Assembly (NCBI RefSeq): GCF_036373705.1
Contig: NC_089863.1
Span: 36,111,227 to 36,175,226 of the forward strand
Reading direction: 5' to 3'
DNA length: 64,000 nt
From: Amia ocellicauda
Taxonomy: Eukaryota; Chordata; Actinopteri; Amiiformes; Amiidae
How positions within the stretch are numbered: the first letter of the stretch is position 1; each line of letters begins with the position of its first letter. The notes beneath the pieces are model-generated. The model worked only from the letters and a program-made list of their open reading frames with translations. It was not told the origin of the DNA and made no database searches. Position numbers and translations under genes: made by a program. Shown one piece after another: positions 1 through 11,269 of this stretch.

Positions 1-705
1 ATCCCAAAAAGTTGTGTTACCCTGGTTTGGTTTTAATTTTGGGAGGGACGCCCATATCATTTCTTTTTCTCCTGGGGAGAAGGGGACATGGGTTTTAGTC
101 GTATAGACTATTGATTGACCTTCCTCTTTACTCTGTCTAGTTTTGACTTGCATGGGTGCAGCTGGGACCGTTTTCAGAGCGGTCATATCTGGATACAATG
201 TATTATTATAACCAAAATCAGTGATTGATTTATATTCCGGATTATATGGGGGAGGAGCGCTAGCAAAACCTCCTTTTTCATATTCCCATGCTTTGCGATC
301 TAAATCATCCCAATCGGGCCTGTCGTCCTCGGAGTGATCTGTGTCGCGACGCGCTCCTAACACGGCAGCACATCGCGCACCTACACCTTCACCTTTTCTG
401 ACCACTTTTCTTGCCCTTCTAATTTGCCTTGTAGTTCTATTAATTCTATCGTATTTTTCACAACTTCTTCTCTCAATTCACATTACTGTTTATGATGATC
501 TTCCATTTCTGTTATTTTCTTTTCTTGATTCTCACCAACCTGACACAATATCACAATTCCTTTCTCTGTCTTATCTGGTTGTTGTTGCTTCCACCAGTCC
601 CGGTGCTCCTTCGGAGACCAGTCTTTCTCCCAACTTCCTTCCAACATTTTCTTCTCTACATTCTGTTTTTTTATTTCTCAAAAAAACAATAATGCTGGTG
701 TCACT
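1..705 (-). mobile_element. Endogenous retrovirus gag remnant
   Basis: Read on the minus strand this is a decayed retroviral gag. It has an acidic, Pro-rich stretch with a PPPY late-domain motif (about 243-256), followed downstream by a segment resembling the start of a retroviral capsid region (Trp-Ala-Ser-Leu-Pro-Lys). A Lys/Glu-rich stretch of possible coiled-coil character lies upstream (about 430-650). PPxY motifs are known to recruit NEDD4-type ligases for budding in retroviral Gag proteins. The element runs out of the window on the left, so pol and the far LTR cannot be seen. It is an old, broken copy with several breaks. The class is not resolved; the arrangement suggests a gamma- or epsilon-like fish retrovirus. 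Confidence 0.55.
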
Positions 706-1900
706 CACTGTGACGATTTATCTGAAATATTACATTATTATATATTATATTATGTATATATATTATAATAAAAACAAACACTCCAGTAAGGTACGGACAC
801 CCGTACATGACACTGGCTAAGGTAAGGGAACCCATAAACAACCATAAGCACCCCCGGACCTAGGACAGACTGTAACTTGCTAACTTGCTAACTGTTTTGT
901 TTGCTTCACATCGTTTGCTGCTAGTTGCATGCCAAACGAGTTCGTTCTGTCCAAAATATAAGCTTTTTTCTTCTAATAAACTCAATAAAAATACAGTGCA
1001 CTAGCAACTATTTCCTTTCAAAAGTTGTAGTCCCGTTTCAGTTAAAACAAAATGTGTTCTTCAAACAAAGAAAATACTTGTGTTTCTTTTCCCTCTTTAC
1101 CTGCTCTTATCACAAAGCTTCTCAACACAATCTCAGGTGCAGGTGCACTCTGCGCTATCCTTTGCCCGAGCTTTGTCCAGGAAAACTCACTGTAGCCATC
1201 TTAGTTCAACACGGGCTCTCCTTACCTGCGAGTCACACAGGTCCAGTTCACTTTGCAAGTGAACAGTCTCTTCTCAGAAACAATAAGGAAACTTGGAAAG
1301 AAACACAATCCCAGGTCGGTGTTAAAAAAAAGTTCTTTGTTTTCATATTAAAAGAAAACATTTGTATTTTCTCTGCACACTTCACAGCTCCAATTAGCAC
1401 ACTCAACTAATCCCTGCCCCCCTCAGAACCGTCACTAAAGAAAGGTACTCACAGTCATTTTAAATATGACATCCTGTAGTGTTTGTTTTCAAAATATGAT
1501 CTTATTATCACTTGAACCAAATAAATCCTTTGACCCACTAATACCAAATTACAGTTATGGGGGCCACAGATGTGATTTGAAAATACGATCTTCCATGTCT
1601 TTCTGTTGTGTTTTGACCTGGGGATCTGTAATTGTCCAAGTGGCTACTGCACATGTACTTATTTAATATTAAATGTGTTATTTAATTAGGCTTGGTTCTG
1701 GTGAGCATGTACAAGACGTCAGCTTTTTAAATAACTGTGTGTATTGGATCATACACATTTTAGAAATACTCTCTCAAACTTCCCGCATTGGTACCTCACC
1801 AGGGAGGTAGAAAACAGCAATAGCATTGAAAAAGTGTGATTGTAGTTCTGCTCTTCTGCAATATATTTCTACAATATCTTTAACATCTTCTTTAACATTG
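706..1900. other. No recognisable gene; AT-rich sequence
   Basis: This stretch lies upstream of the gag remnant on the minus strand and could include its leader or LTR, but no clear TG...CA boundary or repeat partner is present in the window. Open frames here (for example 925-1410) have no family resemblance and unremarkable composition. Confidence 0.4.
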
Positions 1901-1908
1901 TTTTAAAG

Positions 1909-2010
1909 GCTGGGACCAATATGGTGGAATATCTCCAACACACGGACATTGAGAGACTCGACCCCTTTGTGCTGCTGCTCAGAGACCAACTCTCAGTTGT
2001 CTCTGAGTAG
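1909..2010 (+). CDS. Possible terminal exon, unknown gene
   Basis: A pyrimidine-containing tract ending in TTTTAAAG precedes an open stretch that reads to a TAG at 2008-2010. It encodes about 33 residues (...MVEYLQHTDIERLDPF...) of soluble, protein-like composition, unlike the low-complexity DNA around it. The acceptor is weak and no upstream exon was found in the window, so this may be the last exon of a gene to the left or chance. No family is recognised. Confidence 0.2.
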   Translation, partial: AGTNMVEYLQHTDIERLDPFVLLLRDQLSVVSE

Positions 2011-2235
2011 GCTATGGATCAACTTCCTTTCCTAATATGAAGGAGACAATGGATACAAAACCTATAGGCAACTATGAAAAACAGGCGATTATTGTTATTC
2101 TTCTCATTATAAACTACTTAATACATCTCTCCCATAAAGTACAACAGGATAGTGGTGACGTCATTCAGGATTGGATTGCCATTGGTCAAAAGCCCTCTGA
2201 GAGAAATTGTGTGGCGACACTCCACACTCTTAGAA

Positions 2236-2407
2236 GAAATTGTTCTGCACAGAACCATAAAGGGTTCCTCGAGTAATCGCTCTGGTGGATCCCTTTATGG
2301 TTCTATGTAGAACCCCTTCAAAGGGGTTACATGAAGAACCCCCAAACATAGCGTTCTACACAGAACCATTCGTTTTAAAATGTTATATATAGAACCCATT
2401 CAAAAGG
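2236..2407. repeat. Palindromic MITE-like repeat with AGAACC motifs
   Basis: Repeated inverted motifs of the type GGTTCTAtgTAGAACC and AGAACCaTAAAGGGTTC occur several times, giving a sequence that can fold back on itself. Short palindromic repeats of this kind are common non-autonomous DNA transposon derivatives in fish genomes. No coding capacity. Confidence 0.55.
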
Positions 2408-2420
2408 GGGACACGTGCTA

Positions 2421-3160
2421 TACCTGAATTTGTTTTCCAAATACAATCTTTAAAAAATGTATGAGTTCATATATACAAACACACATACACAACGAAAAAA
2501 TCGCACTACTAGTGAAGTAACTTCATTTACATTATATGCCACAACTCCTCAATTTGGAAAGCAAAAACAAGACATCTGATGTAAAAGTGTAAACTAATTA
2601 CGAACAGCACTTTTGATTTTTATCTTCAATTCAGGGGCTACTTATTCGAACAGTAAACTGTATTCTCTCTTCAGAGTGACTGGAATGTTTTTGCCTACAT
2701 TCAACTTAAATATGAAAGTTTCCAAAAACGGCATAGTTTTCTTTAAGGCTATTCAATGCCAAACACAAAATTCTCTCTGCTTTCAGTGCTTGTCCTTCAG
2801 CACAATTACACAGGTTCATGATGTTCTCATTTCAATACATTGTTTTCTTATTTAAACTATTTGACTTTGAGCTTACATTGAGAATAAAATCACTTTTGCA
2901 AGTAAAACCTGGCCAAGAAAGGAAGCAGCACTACAATAAAACAATACACAGAATACAAAGCAGTTCCTTCAAAAGTGAAAGTGATAAAGAGTGATGTCTG
3001 TCAGTAAATTACGTTGAGATACATATTGGTTATTTTGAATTAGGAGTCCAACTTCAATAACTTCTATTAACAAGCCAAAATACAGATCAGAATTACGGGT
3101 AATTGAAAATAATATGTAGCGCCTAGGTAAGCTTGGATGTGTTCAGAGAAACACTAAAAA
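2421..3160. other. No recognisable feature
   Basis: AT-rich unique-looking sequence with no convincing exon, repeat partner in this window, or RNA gene. It ends where homology to the LINE ORF1 begins, near 3165. Confidence 0.4.
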
Positions 3161-3164
3161 CGGA

Positions 3165-4965
3165 CCTTCCTCACACCCGTCTTGTTGAGGTGGACGTGGT
3201 CATACAGGTGATGTGGCTGGATGTCTCAGTGGTGTGCCAGGTGGACGTTGGGGAGGAGGGCACATCTTCGGGATACTTCTGCGTTGATGGCCTGGATGAT
3301 GTGCAGGGGCACGTCTGTGCGGGGCAGCAGTGTGGAGATGGTGATTTTGGCAGTTTGGAATTCCTCTGTGGCTTTCTTTGCCACCTGTCTCAGGGCTGAG
3401 GCCACATCGCCCCTGCGGGCACTCAGGTCGTTAGTGCCGGTGTGGATGAGGATGTGTTTGACCTGGCACAGCCTCCTCTTGGAGAGCAGCTCCAGGGCTC
3501 TCTGTGCTGTCGGGCACCAAAGCTTTTTCACTTTTCGCCCAGGGAAGAGGCGCCTCTCATCCAGGAACTTCCCATTGGAGTCGCTCAGAATGACCACCTC
3601 TGTGTTGACCTGCCACTCCGGGTTTTGCGTCGGGAGTGGTGGGGGCAGCGGGTGTGTTTTAGGGGAGTGGCGTTTCAGGGGTTTGTGTATTAGTGGCAGG
3701 TCTGGTGATAGTGGGGGTGTCAGGAGTGGTGGGGAGTGTGGGTGGATCAGTGGGTGCGTCAGTGGGTGCGTCAGGGGTTGTAGGTGTTGTGGGGTCAGTG
3801 CAGTGCAGTCTCTGTGCTCCTCTCTTAGCTTCTCCAGCTGGCTCTGCAGGCTCCTCAGCTGGCTGTGCTGGGGTGTCCTGGTCAGCTCCTCCCTCGCTCT
3901 GTGCAGCTCCGTCCTCAGGGTTTGGCTCTGCTCCTCCTGGTCTCTCACTGCTGCTCTCAGCTTATGGATCTCAGCCTTGTGGTGCATCTTTAGTCCCTGA
4001 ACTCCGCAAACTTCAGCTCCAGCACTGATAGGCATTCCTTTAGTGTTTTAATGTTGCTGGAGAGTTTTGGGGAGACAGGGGGGCAGTCTGTGGGAGATGG
4101 GGCACTGTCTGGCTCCGTGTGGCTGGGGGCAGACTGCAGGGTGGCCGGCTCTGGCTCGTGTTTCTCTACCTCAGTCTGCTGCTTTGAGGTGTGGAAGCCG
4201 AGAGATAATTGGTCCAGGCTGCTCTCGCTGTCCTGCACCATGATGGTCCCGTTGTGGTATACATTAAAAGTGAGCATCACACTGTCTGTGTCTTTCTCTA
4301 CCAGCACTGAGATCTGCCTGCCTCTGCTAATGCCCCTCTTGTTGTTATTGGGGTATGTCTGGCACAGGGTTTTGTGAAAGGCGGTGGGGTACTGAGTGTA
4401 GAACAGTAGATTGTTCTTGACCCTGTTTTCTCCTTTACCGGTGTAGTCTAGGATGAGGGTCTCAGGAGATGCTCTCATCACAGCTTGTTTGTAGTCCTTA
4501 TAGCCTGTGCAGAGCGAATGTCTTCAGGGTATCGGATTTCAAAAGGCAGCTCTGCAGTCAGACTGCTGTTCGATAGATTTGTATCAGTCTCAGTGGCAGT
4601 TGGGCTCTCTCCTACTGTCACTCTATTCAAATTGGAGCTCTGCATTTTCATTGGCTGAGTCAACTACTGAGAATGCTTATTTATTTTATTAATACATATT
4701 TTTTTGTTTAATTATTTGTCTCTATAGGTGAAAGGTCTTACCTCCAATTCTTGTCTTCAGCTTTTCTTTTCTGACTTTTCTTCCTGAACTGTCTCTCTGC
4801 TTTCTTCTTTTTGTGTTTCTCTTAAAATTATTATTTTTTGAATACTTTTTCTTCTGAATTTCTATTCCATGTCTTCTGTGTATGTTTATAGTGCTATATA
4901 TTCATTTGTAAATGACAAATTAAATCCGCTTATGTATAAAAACAAATGTTTTTTAGGAGCTCATA

Positions 4966-4970
<5 letters not shown>
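3165..4970 (-). mobile_element. LINE fragment, ORF1 and 5' UTR (copy 1)
   Basis: This matches 15,976-17,815 nearly base for base. It carries the 5' UTR and most of ORF1 of the same LINE family, but stops inside ORF1 near the last catalytic block, so ORF2 is absent here. ORF1 is split into three overlapping frames (4663-4478, 4481-3990, 4035-3226). Visible parts are an N-terminal domain, a Gln/Glu/Arg-rich coiled coil, a Pro/Thr-rich linker and an SGNH-type esterase domain with the block I motif ILSDSNGK and the block III motif HTGTNDL. Relative to the longer copy it lacks a short part of the coiled coil and has a small duplication near residue 90. Esterase-bearing ORF1 proteins are known in CR1/L2-group LINEs and relatives. 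Confidence 0.85.
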
Positions 4971-4971
<1 letters not shown>

Positions 4972-5011
<40 letters not shown>

Positions 5012-5105
5012 CCTCTCAATTCAATTCATTTGTATTGTCAAAGCAATTGGACATACATACATATACATACATACATACATACATACATACATACATCTAC
5101 ACGGA
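4972..5105. repeat. (CT)n, LINE tail motif and (CATA)n microsatellite
   Basis: A CT run (4972-5015) is followed by a LINE 3'-tail signature on the minus strand (AATTGAATTG end) and then by a CATA/TACA run. The same three-part block recurs at about 5862-5945, 17,820-17,910, 26,940-27,080, 29,040-29,135 and, inverted, at 54,030-54,141 and 58,680-58,790. Confidence 0.85.
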
Positions 5106-5848
5106 AAATAAATAATAGAATTATGAATCACAATAAGATGTAATGAAGTACAGAAAATGAAAATGTAAAAAAATGTGATCTTTAATACATACAAATAAAG
5201 AAAATAGGTTTACTATTTCCAGATTCCTTTTTTGAAATACAATGACATGCATAACAAACAAGTATTTACATTATATTTACAGCCGGTGCTCGTGTGTCAC
5301 TGTGTCCCTCAGGCTGTGGTAGGCGCTGACATATTGGGCAGCCAGGGTGGCTGTGTGTCCCTCCCCCAGGAGGACTGGCGTTTTTCTTTTTTCTCAGTTT
5401 TGTCACAGGTTGGGTGGGCATCCATTATGTTGTTACAGAATTTGTCCCTTATTTTGGGCTAAAGCTTTCCGTGGAGGGGAACGTGGATCAGTTTGTACCA
5501 TTTTTGGGAGAATCTGCCTTGTTGGGGCGGAGCTGTGACCAGGTGAACAGCAGATCGGGCATAGGTGGGCATGTGGGCAGAGGAGTTGGAAGGCCGGTCA
5601 AGCAAATAAGCTTGCTAAGGTACGCAGCAGCAGCAAGCATCCCCCACATCCAGCCAGCCAGCCAGTCTGGCTGGCAGTGACTGAGTGGTTGTCAGACGGC
5701 AAGCAACGGAATGTACGTGCTCTGTGATGTCATAGCAGTCAGCTGAGAGAGGCTCGTGATGTCATCGCTGAGCTGGCTGGCTGGCTGGCTCTGTGTGTGT
5801 GTGTGTATGTCTGTGTGTGTGTGTGTGTGTCTGTTTGTCTGTTTTTCA

Positions 5849-5899
<51 letters not shown>

Positions 5900-5960
5900 T
5901 CAATTCAATTCATTTGTATTGTCAAAGCAATTGGACATACATACATGCATACATGCTAGA
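5105..5960 (-). mobile_element. Chimeric LINE-tail repeat, unit B (copy 1)
   Basis: On the minus strand this composite has a head that begins in GT/CT microsatellite and runs through an AGCCAGCC-rich, GC-rich segment (about 5470-5785). It is fused to a LINE 3' segment with the end of an ORF2 (residues resembling the QYVS.CHSLRD end of the ORF2 at 12.2 kb) and a 3' UTR ending in a CATA run and AATTGAATTG. Other copies lie at 11,270-11,950, 26,805-26,935 (part), 28,893-29,130 (part), 33,090-33,610 and 58,680-59,345 (opposite strand). Copies differ in the sequence between head and tail. It encodes nothing intact. Confidence 0.7.
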
Positions 5961-5962
5961 AA

Positions 5963-6163
5963 GTCATTACTATGTTATCTTAAAGGCTAACTAAGCAGAA
6001 CATATATCATTATAGAACAGAGTCCATAGGTCTACACATGGTTTTAGGGAACAGGCACGTAGGTCATACCGTTTGACATTGTTTCCAAGGTTCTCATCGT
6101 AAATAACAAACAGAAATCAAACTAGCTTCTGGCCTGACCTTCTAGCTTGACTCTATCTTTCCG
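5963..6163 (-). mobile_element. Fragment of retroviral-type LTR 'E'
   Basis: This matches the middle of the solo LTR at 30,443-30,870 in inverse orientation. It abuts the Gmr1-like element directly at 6164. It is an old fragment. Confidence 0.7.
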
Positions 6164-6356
6164 CCTTATATACTTGGTGAATAATTGAGGAAGTAGCACC
6201 AAGTGACCACATTAGGCTGCCTGAGGGTTTCTGGGGAGTGTAGTTGTCTAGGGTCGGTTTTCTTCCCTAGAGTGCAGACCTTGCAGCAGACCTGGCCTGA
6301 CATGTCTGCCATGTATGACCCTGCCCCTTGGTTTGTCCCACATCCTCCCCCCCAGC
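6164..6356 (-). repeat. Partial 3' LTR and polypurine tract of Gmr1-like element
   Basis: A purine run GCTGGGGGGGAGGA (about 6343-6356) directly precedes TGTGGGACAAACC, the LTR start. Only the beginning of this LTR is present before LTR 'E' sequence begins at 6163. Confidence 0.75.
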
Positions 6357-6374
6357 TGCGACCCCATAGGTCGA

Positions 6375-7899
6375 GCGACAGCCGCAAAAAAGCATGCACC
6401 CGGGACAGCCCATCAACATTCCCCATGGCCTTCCCTGGCCTGTGCTGCAGGGTGAAATGAAAATGTTGGAGACTCAAAAACCACCTCATCACACGGGCAT
6501 TCCTGTCTTTCGAACGATGCATCCAAGTGAGGGGGGCATGGTCAGTGATCAGGGTGAAGTGCCTGCCCAACAAATAGTATCGAAGACTGTCCAAAGCCCA
6601 CTTCACTGCCAAACATTCTTCTTCAACTACCAAATAATTTATTTCATTGGATTCCAACTTTCTGCTAAGGAACAACACCGGGTGTTCGTGATCACCCATT
6701 CTTTGGGACAAAACCACTCCGATCCCCACCTCAGAGGCGTCCGTCCGGACTATAAATTCTTTCTGAAAGTCAGGTACCATTAAAACGGGGTTGCGGCAGA
6801 GCGCCTCCTGTAGGCTCCGGAAAGCCCGGTTTGCTGTATCACCCCATCTAACCATATTGGGTTCTGTAGCCTTAGTCATATCAGTCAGAGGGGCCGCTAA
6901 GGTAGCATAGTTGGGAATAAACCTCCGGTAATACCCAGTTAACCCTAAAAATGCCCTAACCTGCTTTTTATTGACAGGCCTAGGCCAAGAGTTTATGGCT
7001 TCAACCTTGGATATTTGGGGTTTCACCATACCCCTCCCTACTGTATAGCCCAAGTATTTGGCCTCTTCCAACCCCAAATTGCATTTGGTTGGATTAGCCA
7101 TCAGGCCTGCTGCATGTATTGAATCCAATACCGCTTGGAGCTGAGACAAATGTGATTCCCAATCTGGACTGTGAATGACCACATCATCTAAATATGCTGC
7201 CGCATACGTCCTGTGTGGTCTAAGTATGTGGTCCATCAACCTTTGAAAGGTGGCAGGAGCACCATGCAGGCCAAAGGGCATCACTGTGTAGTGAAACAGA
7301 CCATCTGGGGTTGCAAAGGCTGTTTTTTCTTTGGCACCCGGGGTCAAGGGAATCTGCCAGTAGCCCTTGGCTAAGTCAATAGTTGAAATATAGCGAGCAT
7401 TCCCAATATTCCCAACAATTCATCTACTCGGGGCATTGGGTATGCATCAAACTTTGAAATTTCATTAACCTTTCTAAAATCATTACAGAATCTCCAGGAG
7501 CCATCAGGTTTGGAAACCATGACTATAGGGCTGGACCACTCACTGTGGGATTCTTCAATAACCCCTGCCTCCAGCATTTCCTTAACCTCATTTCTAATAG
7601 TGTTCCTGCGAGCTTCTGGTACCCTGTAAGGCCTCATATTTACCTTCTTTCCTGGGAGAGACACAATGTTGTGAGAGACTAAATGGGTACGCCCCGGTAT
7701 GCCTGAGAAAACTTCCCTATTATGTATTATCAAGTCGTTCACCTCCTTCAACTGGTCAGGTGACAAGGCAGCTGCAATATTCACCTTCGGTGTCCCTAGT
7801 GGCTGAGGGGGGTAAGTCAACATCAACACTTCCCTGTCCTTCCAGGCTTTTATTAAGTTGACATGATATATTTGTTCTGGGGGTCGGCGGCCGGGTTGC
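6375..7899 (-). pseudogene. Reverse transcriptase and RNase H of Gmr1-like element
   Basis: Reverse transcriptase motifs are visible in order: EMLEAGVIEESHSEWSSPIV, PDGSWRFCNDFRKVN, the VMPFGLHGAPATFQRLMD block and the YLDD catalytic box. RNase H follows, with RTDASEVGIG, LVVEEECLAVKWA and LITDHAPLTW. It is part of the same broken pol. Confidence 0.88.
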
Positions 7900-9212
7900 T
7901 GAACCTTATAGTTCACTTCCCGTATTCGCTCTATAATCTCATAAGGTCCAATCCACGTAGCCAGAAATTTACATTCTACAGTGGGAACCAACACCAACAC
8001 CCTATCACCAGGCTGGAACACCCTCAGTGTAGCCTGACGATTATAGGCGAATTGTTGGTGTTCCTGTGCCTGCCTTAGGTGCTCTCTCACAATGGGAGTG
8101 ACTGTGGCTATTCTCTCTTGCATAGCATTGATGTGCTCGACTACACTCCGGAAAGGAGTGGACTCGTGTTCCCACGTTTCACGGGCTATGTCTAATATCC
8201 CCCTGGGGTGCCTCCCATATAACAGTTCAAAAGGCGAAAAGCCCAGGGAAGCCTGTGGGACTTCCCTAATGGCAGACATCAAGTAGGGCAGCATGAATTC
8301 CCAATTTTTCCCATCCTTATCGATTACCTTTCTTAGCATGGACTTCAGGGTCCTATTAAATCTCTCAACCAACCCATCTGTTTGTGGGTGGTAGACTGAT
8401 GTTCTCAACTGCTTAACCTGCAACAATTTACACAGATCGGTCATAACCTTAGACATAAAGGGTGTGCCCTGATCTGTTAATATCTCCCTCGGTATCCCCA
8501 CCCTACTACACATCAACATTAGCTCTTTTGCAATACCTTTTGAAGCCATGGTCCGCAGTGGAATGGCTTCTGGGTACCTGGTGGCATAATCCAAAATAAC
8601 CAGTATATACTGATGCCCTCTGGCTGATTTCGGGAGAGGTCCCACCACATCCATAGCTATCCTAGCAAAGGGGGTCTCTATGATGGGCAAAGGGACCAGT
8701 GGGCTTCTGAAGGCTGGTTTAGGAGCATGTAGTTGACATTCAGGACATGAGCTACAATGTTCTGTCACGTCTGCATGTACGCCTGGCCAGTAAAACCTCC
8801 TCAGGAGTCTATCCTTGGTTTTGTCCATCCCCAGATGTCCCCCCAGGATATGCCCATGTGCCAGATTGAGAACTGTTCGTCTGAATGGGGTGGGAACTAG
8901 CAATTGCTCCACAATGTCCACCCCTATCTTATTTACACGGTACAATAGGTCATTTTTTACCATAAAATAAGGATAAGCTGTTGGCGGGTCTGCAGTAGTC
9001 ATAGGGGTCCCATTTACTACCTTCACATTTTCTTTAGCATAGTGTAGAGTGAGATCTCGCACCTGTGCGCTGCCAAAATCAGTGGGGAGTCCCTCTAACA
9101 CTGACACTTCTACATTGTCAGCTTCAGGGGTCTCTATGAATGGATTCTCACCCACCCTGCTAGTGCTGGGTTCCTCACCCTCCATAGGGTCATCTACGTC
9201 ACTACATTCCAC
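7900..9212 (-). pseudogene. Integrase of Gmr1-like element
   Basis: In order on the minus strand there is an HHCC zinc-binding domain (HGHILGGHLGMDKT ... CSSCPEC), then the catalytic core with the first Asp in MDVVGPLPKS, the second in ILTDQGTPF and the Glu in GLVERFNRTL. A C-terminal chromatin-binding-type region ends near 7900 with a GPYEI segment. It lies upstream of reverse transcriptase. Confidence 0.88.
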
Positions 9213-9227
9213 CCCTATGTTTTCAGT

Positions 9228-9950
9228 TTAATTTTCCCCAACCAAAACCTTCACTGTCGACTCAACTGGAACCAGGTCTACTTTTAGCTCTAGTTGTGGG
9301 ATCAAGGCAACTTCTGGCTTACAGTTTTCAGTGTGCATTTCCAATTTACTATGTTTTCTATCTAGTTTTCCAAAATTAGGAAAATATCGTCCCAGTATCA
9401 CATCATATGGCATGTTGGGTACCACACCGACTTCGTAATCTAGTTTCCCGGCCTCTGTCTGTATGTTTACAAGGGCTGTGGGATAGGGGCGTGTGTCACC
9501 ATGTGTGCATGTGATACTGAGCTCCTGATGTCTATCCAGCTTGTTGGTCGCTACTAATTTTTCTGTGACCAGTGTAACCATACTGCCAGAGTCGAGTAGA
9601 GCAGCCACTTCTTTCTCATCGACTATCACTGTACACATGTGTTTTGGATTAGGTACTCCGCCTATGAAAACATCCGTCCCAACAGGGCAGGCATAAAATA
9701 CCGGTTTCTCTTTCCCCATATCACACACATTACATTGCATTGGTTCCTCTCTACCTGGGCAGTGGGCCGCAATATGTCCTACTTTGTCACAATTGTAGCA
9801 GACAATTGGTTGTGATGGTGACCCCCTATAACCCTTAGTCTCGGCTTTAGGCCCCACCTTTGCCCCCCCCAGTCTTGCTCTTTTCTTCCAACCCAGCGCG
9901 TCATGTTTCCCAGAGTACTTTGGAACCATCTTACCCGGTCCGCTGGTTCG
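9228..9950 (-). pseudogene. Zinc knuckle and aspartic protease of Gmr1-like element
   Basis: A CCHC zinc knuckle (CYNCDKVGHIAAHC) lies near 9790-9740. The aspartic protease follows, with active-site motif ALLDSGSMVTLV at about 9605-9570 and a later ILGRYF segment. The protease of such elements processes Gag-Pol in the particle. Confidence 0.8.
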
Positions 9951-10668
9951 TCATGGCCTGGGGAACGAGTTTTTAACCTCCGGTACATGCTCTGCTGCTC
10001 CGGCTGTATAGAACCGCTCTACAATGGCCACCAAGGTGTCAGCGGACAGCACCTCATTCTGGCCAACCCAGCGTCGAACGTCCTTGGGCAAACAGCGTTG
10101 GTAGTTGTCAAGGACTATGGCCTCCACCACCTCGGCTGATGAATGGACCTCTGGCTGTAGCCATTTCCTGGCCAGATGGATCAGATCAAACATCTGCGTT
10201 CGGATTGGTTGTCCTGGTTGGTAGGCCCACTGCTGAAACCGATGTGCCCTCACTGCGGTGGTCACGCCCAATCGGGTCATTATCTCCGCTTTCAATTTAT
10301 CATAGTCCTGGGCGTCCTTCAGCTCCAGATCAAAGTACGCTTTCTGTGCATCCCCTGCCAGATAAGGTGCCACAAGCCCTGCCCAGGAATCTTTTGGCCA
10401 TCCCTCTCTCTGCTGTCCTCTCAAAGGTCATAAGGAAGGCCTCAACATCGTCCTGTTTTGTCATTTTCTGCAGAAAGTGATTGGTGCGGGGAGTGGAATG
10501 GGTTGCAGCCCCCTGTGGCCCAATCCTGGTTGCAAGTGCTTCAACACTCTCTTTCAGCTCTTTAGTCACCTTTTCCTGCTCTTCTCTAAACATTTTATTT
10601 GTATCATGCTGGACCTGCTGTGCTTCCTGATGCATCCGCATAGCATCCTGGTGAGCCACCTGCTGCAC
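9951..10668 (-). pseudogene. gag: gag region of Gmr1-like element
   Basis: The start is Gln/Glu-rich and helical. It is followed by a capsid-like region (about 10,424-9,980) whose helices and YLAGDAQKAYFDL / RCLPKDVRRWV segments resemble the SCAN-like fold known in Gmr1-type gag. Gag forms the particle that packages the RNA. Part of a broken element. Confidence 0.7.
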
Positions 10669-10779
10669 CCTGGTCGCTTCCTGTTGGGCTATTACAGCCT
10701 GTAGTTTTTTTTTTTTGGATAAAAAAATTCACTCAGCCAGTCTGGGTTTCATGAGGTGCTGCCCGCATTCTACACCAAA

Positions 10780-11269
10780 TGTGACAAAACGCCTTGGCTG
10801 TACACATGTGCGGGTCTTCTCTGTGATCTTCTTAGGAGTAAAAACCAGTCATGACCCAGGGAGGAGGTTGCAAATACAGGGCTGTGCCTGTATGTTTACT
10901 TCAAACAAAACAAATCTGAAAACAAAACCTAACTCACACTGGAGTTGTAACTAATCTTACATAATCATTCTATTTTAAACAAAGTCTGGAATAAATAAGT
11001 CTTGGCTTTCTCCTTATGAGCTACCTCTGTTTTCCAGATAACTCACCCTATTGTCTCTCACTTCTCTCTCTCTCAGGCCCGCCTTATATACCTGGTGAAT
11101 AATTGAGGAAGTAACACCAAGTGACCACATTAGGTGCTAGAATGGCTGCCTGAGGGTTTCTGGGGAGTGTAGTTGCCTAGGGTCGGTATTCTACCCTAGA
11201 GTACACACCTTGCAGCAGACCTGGCCTGACATATCTGCCATGTATGACCCTGCCCCTTGGTTTGTCACA
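10780..11269 (-). repeat. 5' LTR of Gmr1-like element, with primer binding site next to it
   Basis: The LTR starts TGTGACAAACC and ends GTTTTGTCACA on the minus strand, a 490-bp TG...CA LTR. The first bases of the internal region (about 10,762-10,779) are where the tRNA primer binding site is expected. A TATA-like GCCTTATATA lies at about 11,083-11,092. Confidence 0.8.

Larger units (their letters stand above)
6164..11269 (-). mobile_element. Gmr1-like Ty3/gypsy LTR retrotransposon
   Basis: The element reads on the minus strand from a complete LTR (10,780-11,269) through gag, zinc knuckle, protease, integrase, reverse transcriptase and RNase H, to a polypurine tract and a partial second LTR (6164-6342). 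The pol order, protease then integrase then reverse transcriptase, is the reverse of ordinary Ty3/gypsy elements. It matches the Gmr1-like group first described from Atlantic cod, which has a copia-like pol order. It is broken, with roughly four or five breaks in coding, but all expected parts can be recognised. The complete LTR is flanked by a CATA microsatellite. Likely moderately young, since most domains still read over long distances. Confidence 0.88.

Noticed and set aside
925-1410. 161-codon open frame
   Set aside because: No domain, no splice context and no repeat in the other arms; AT-rich DNA of this length gives such frames by chance.
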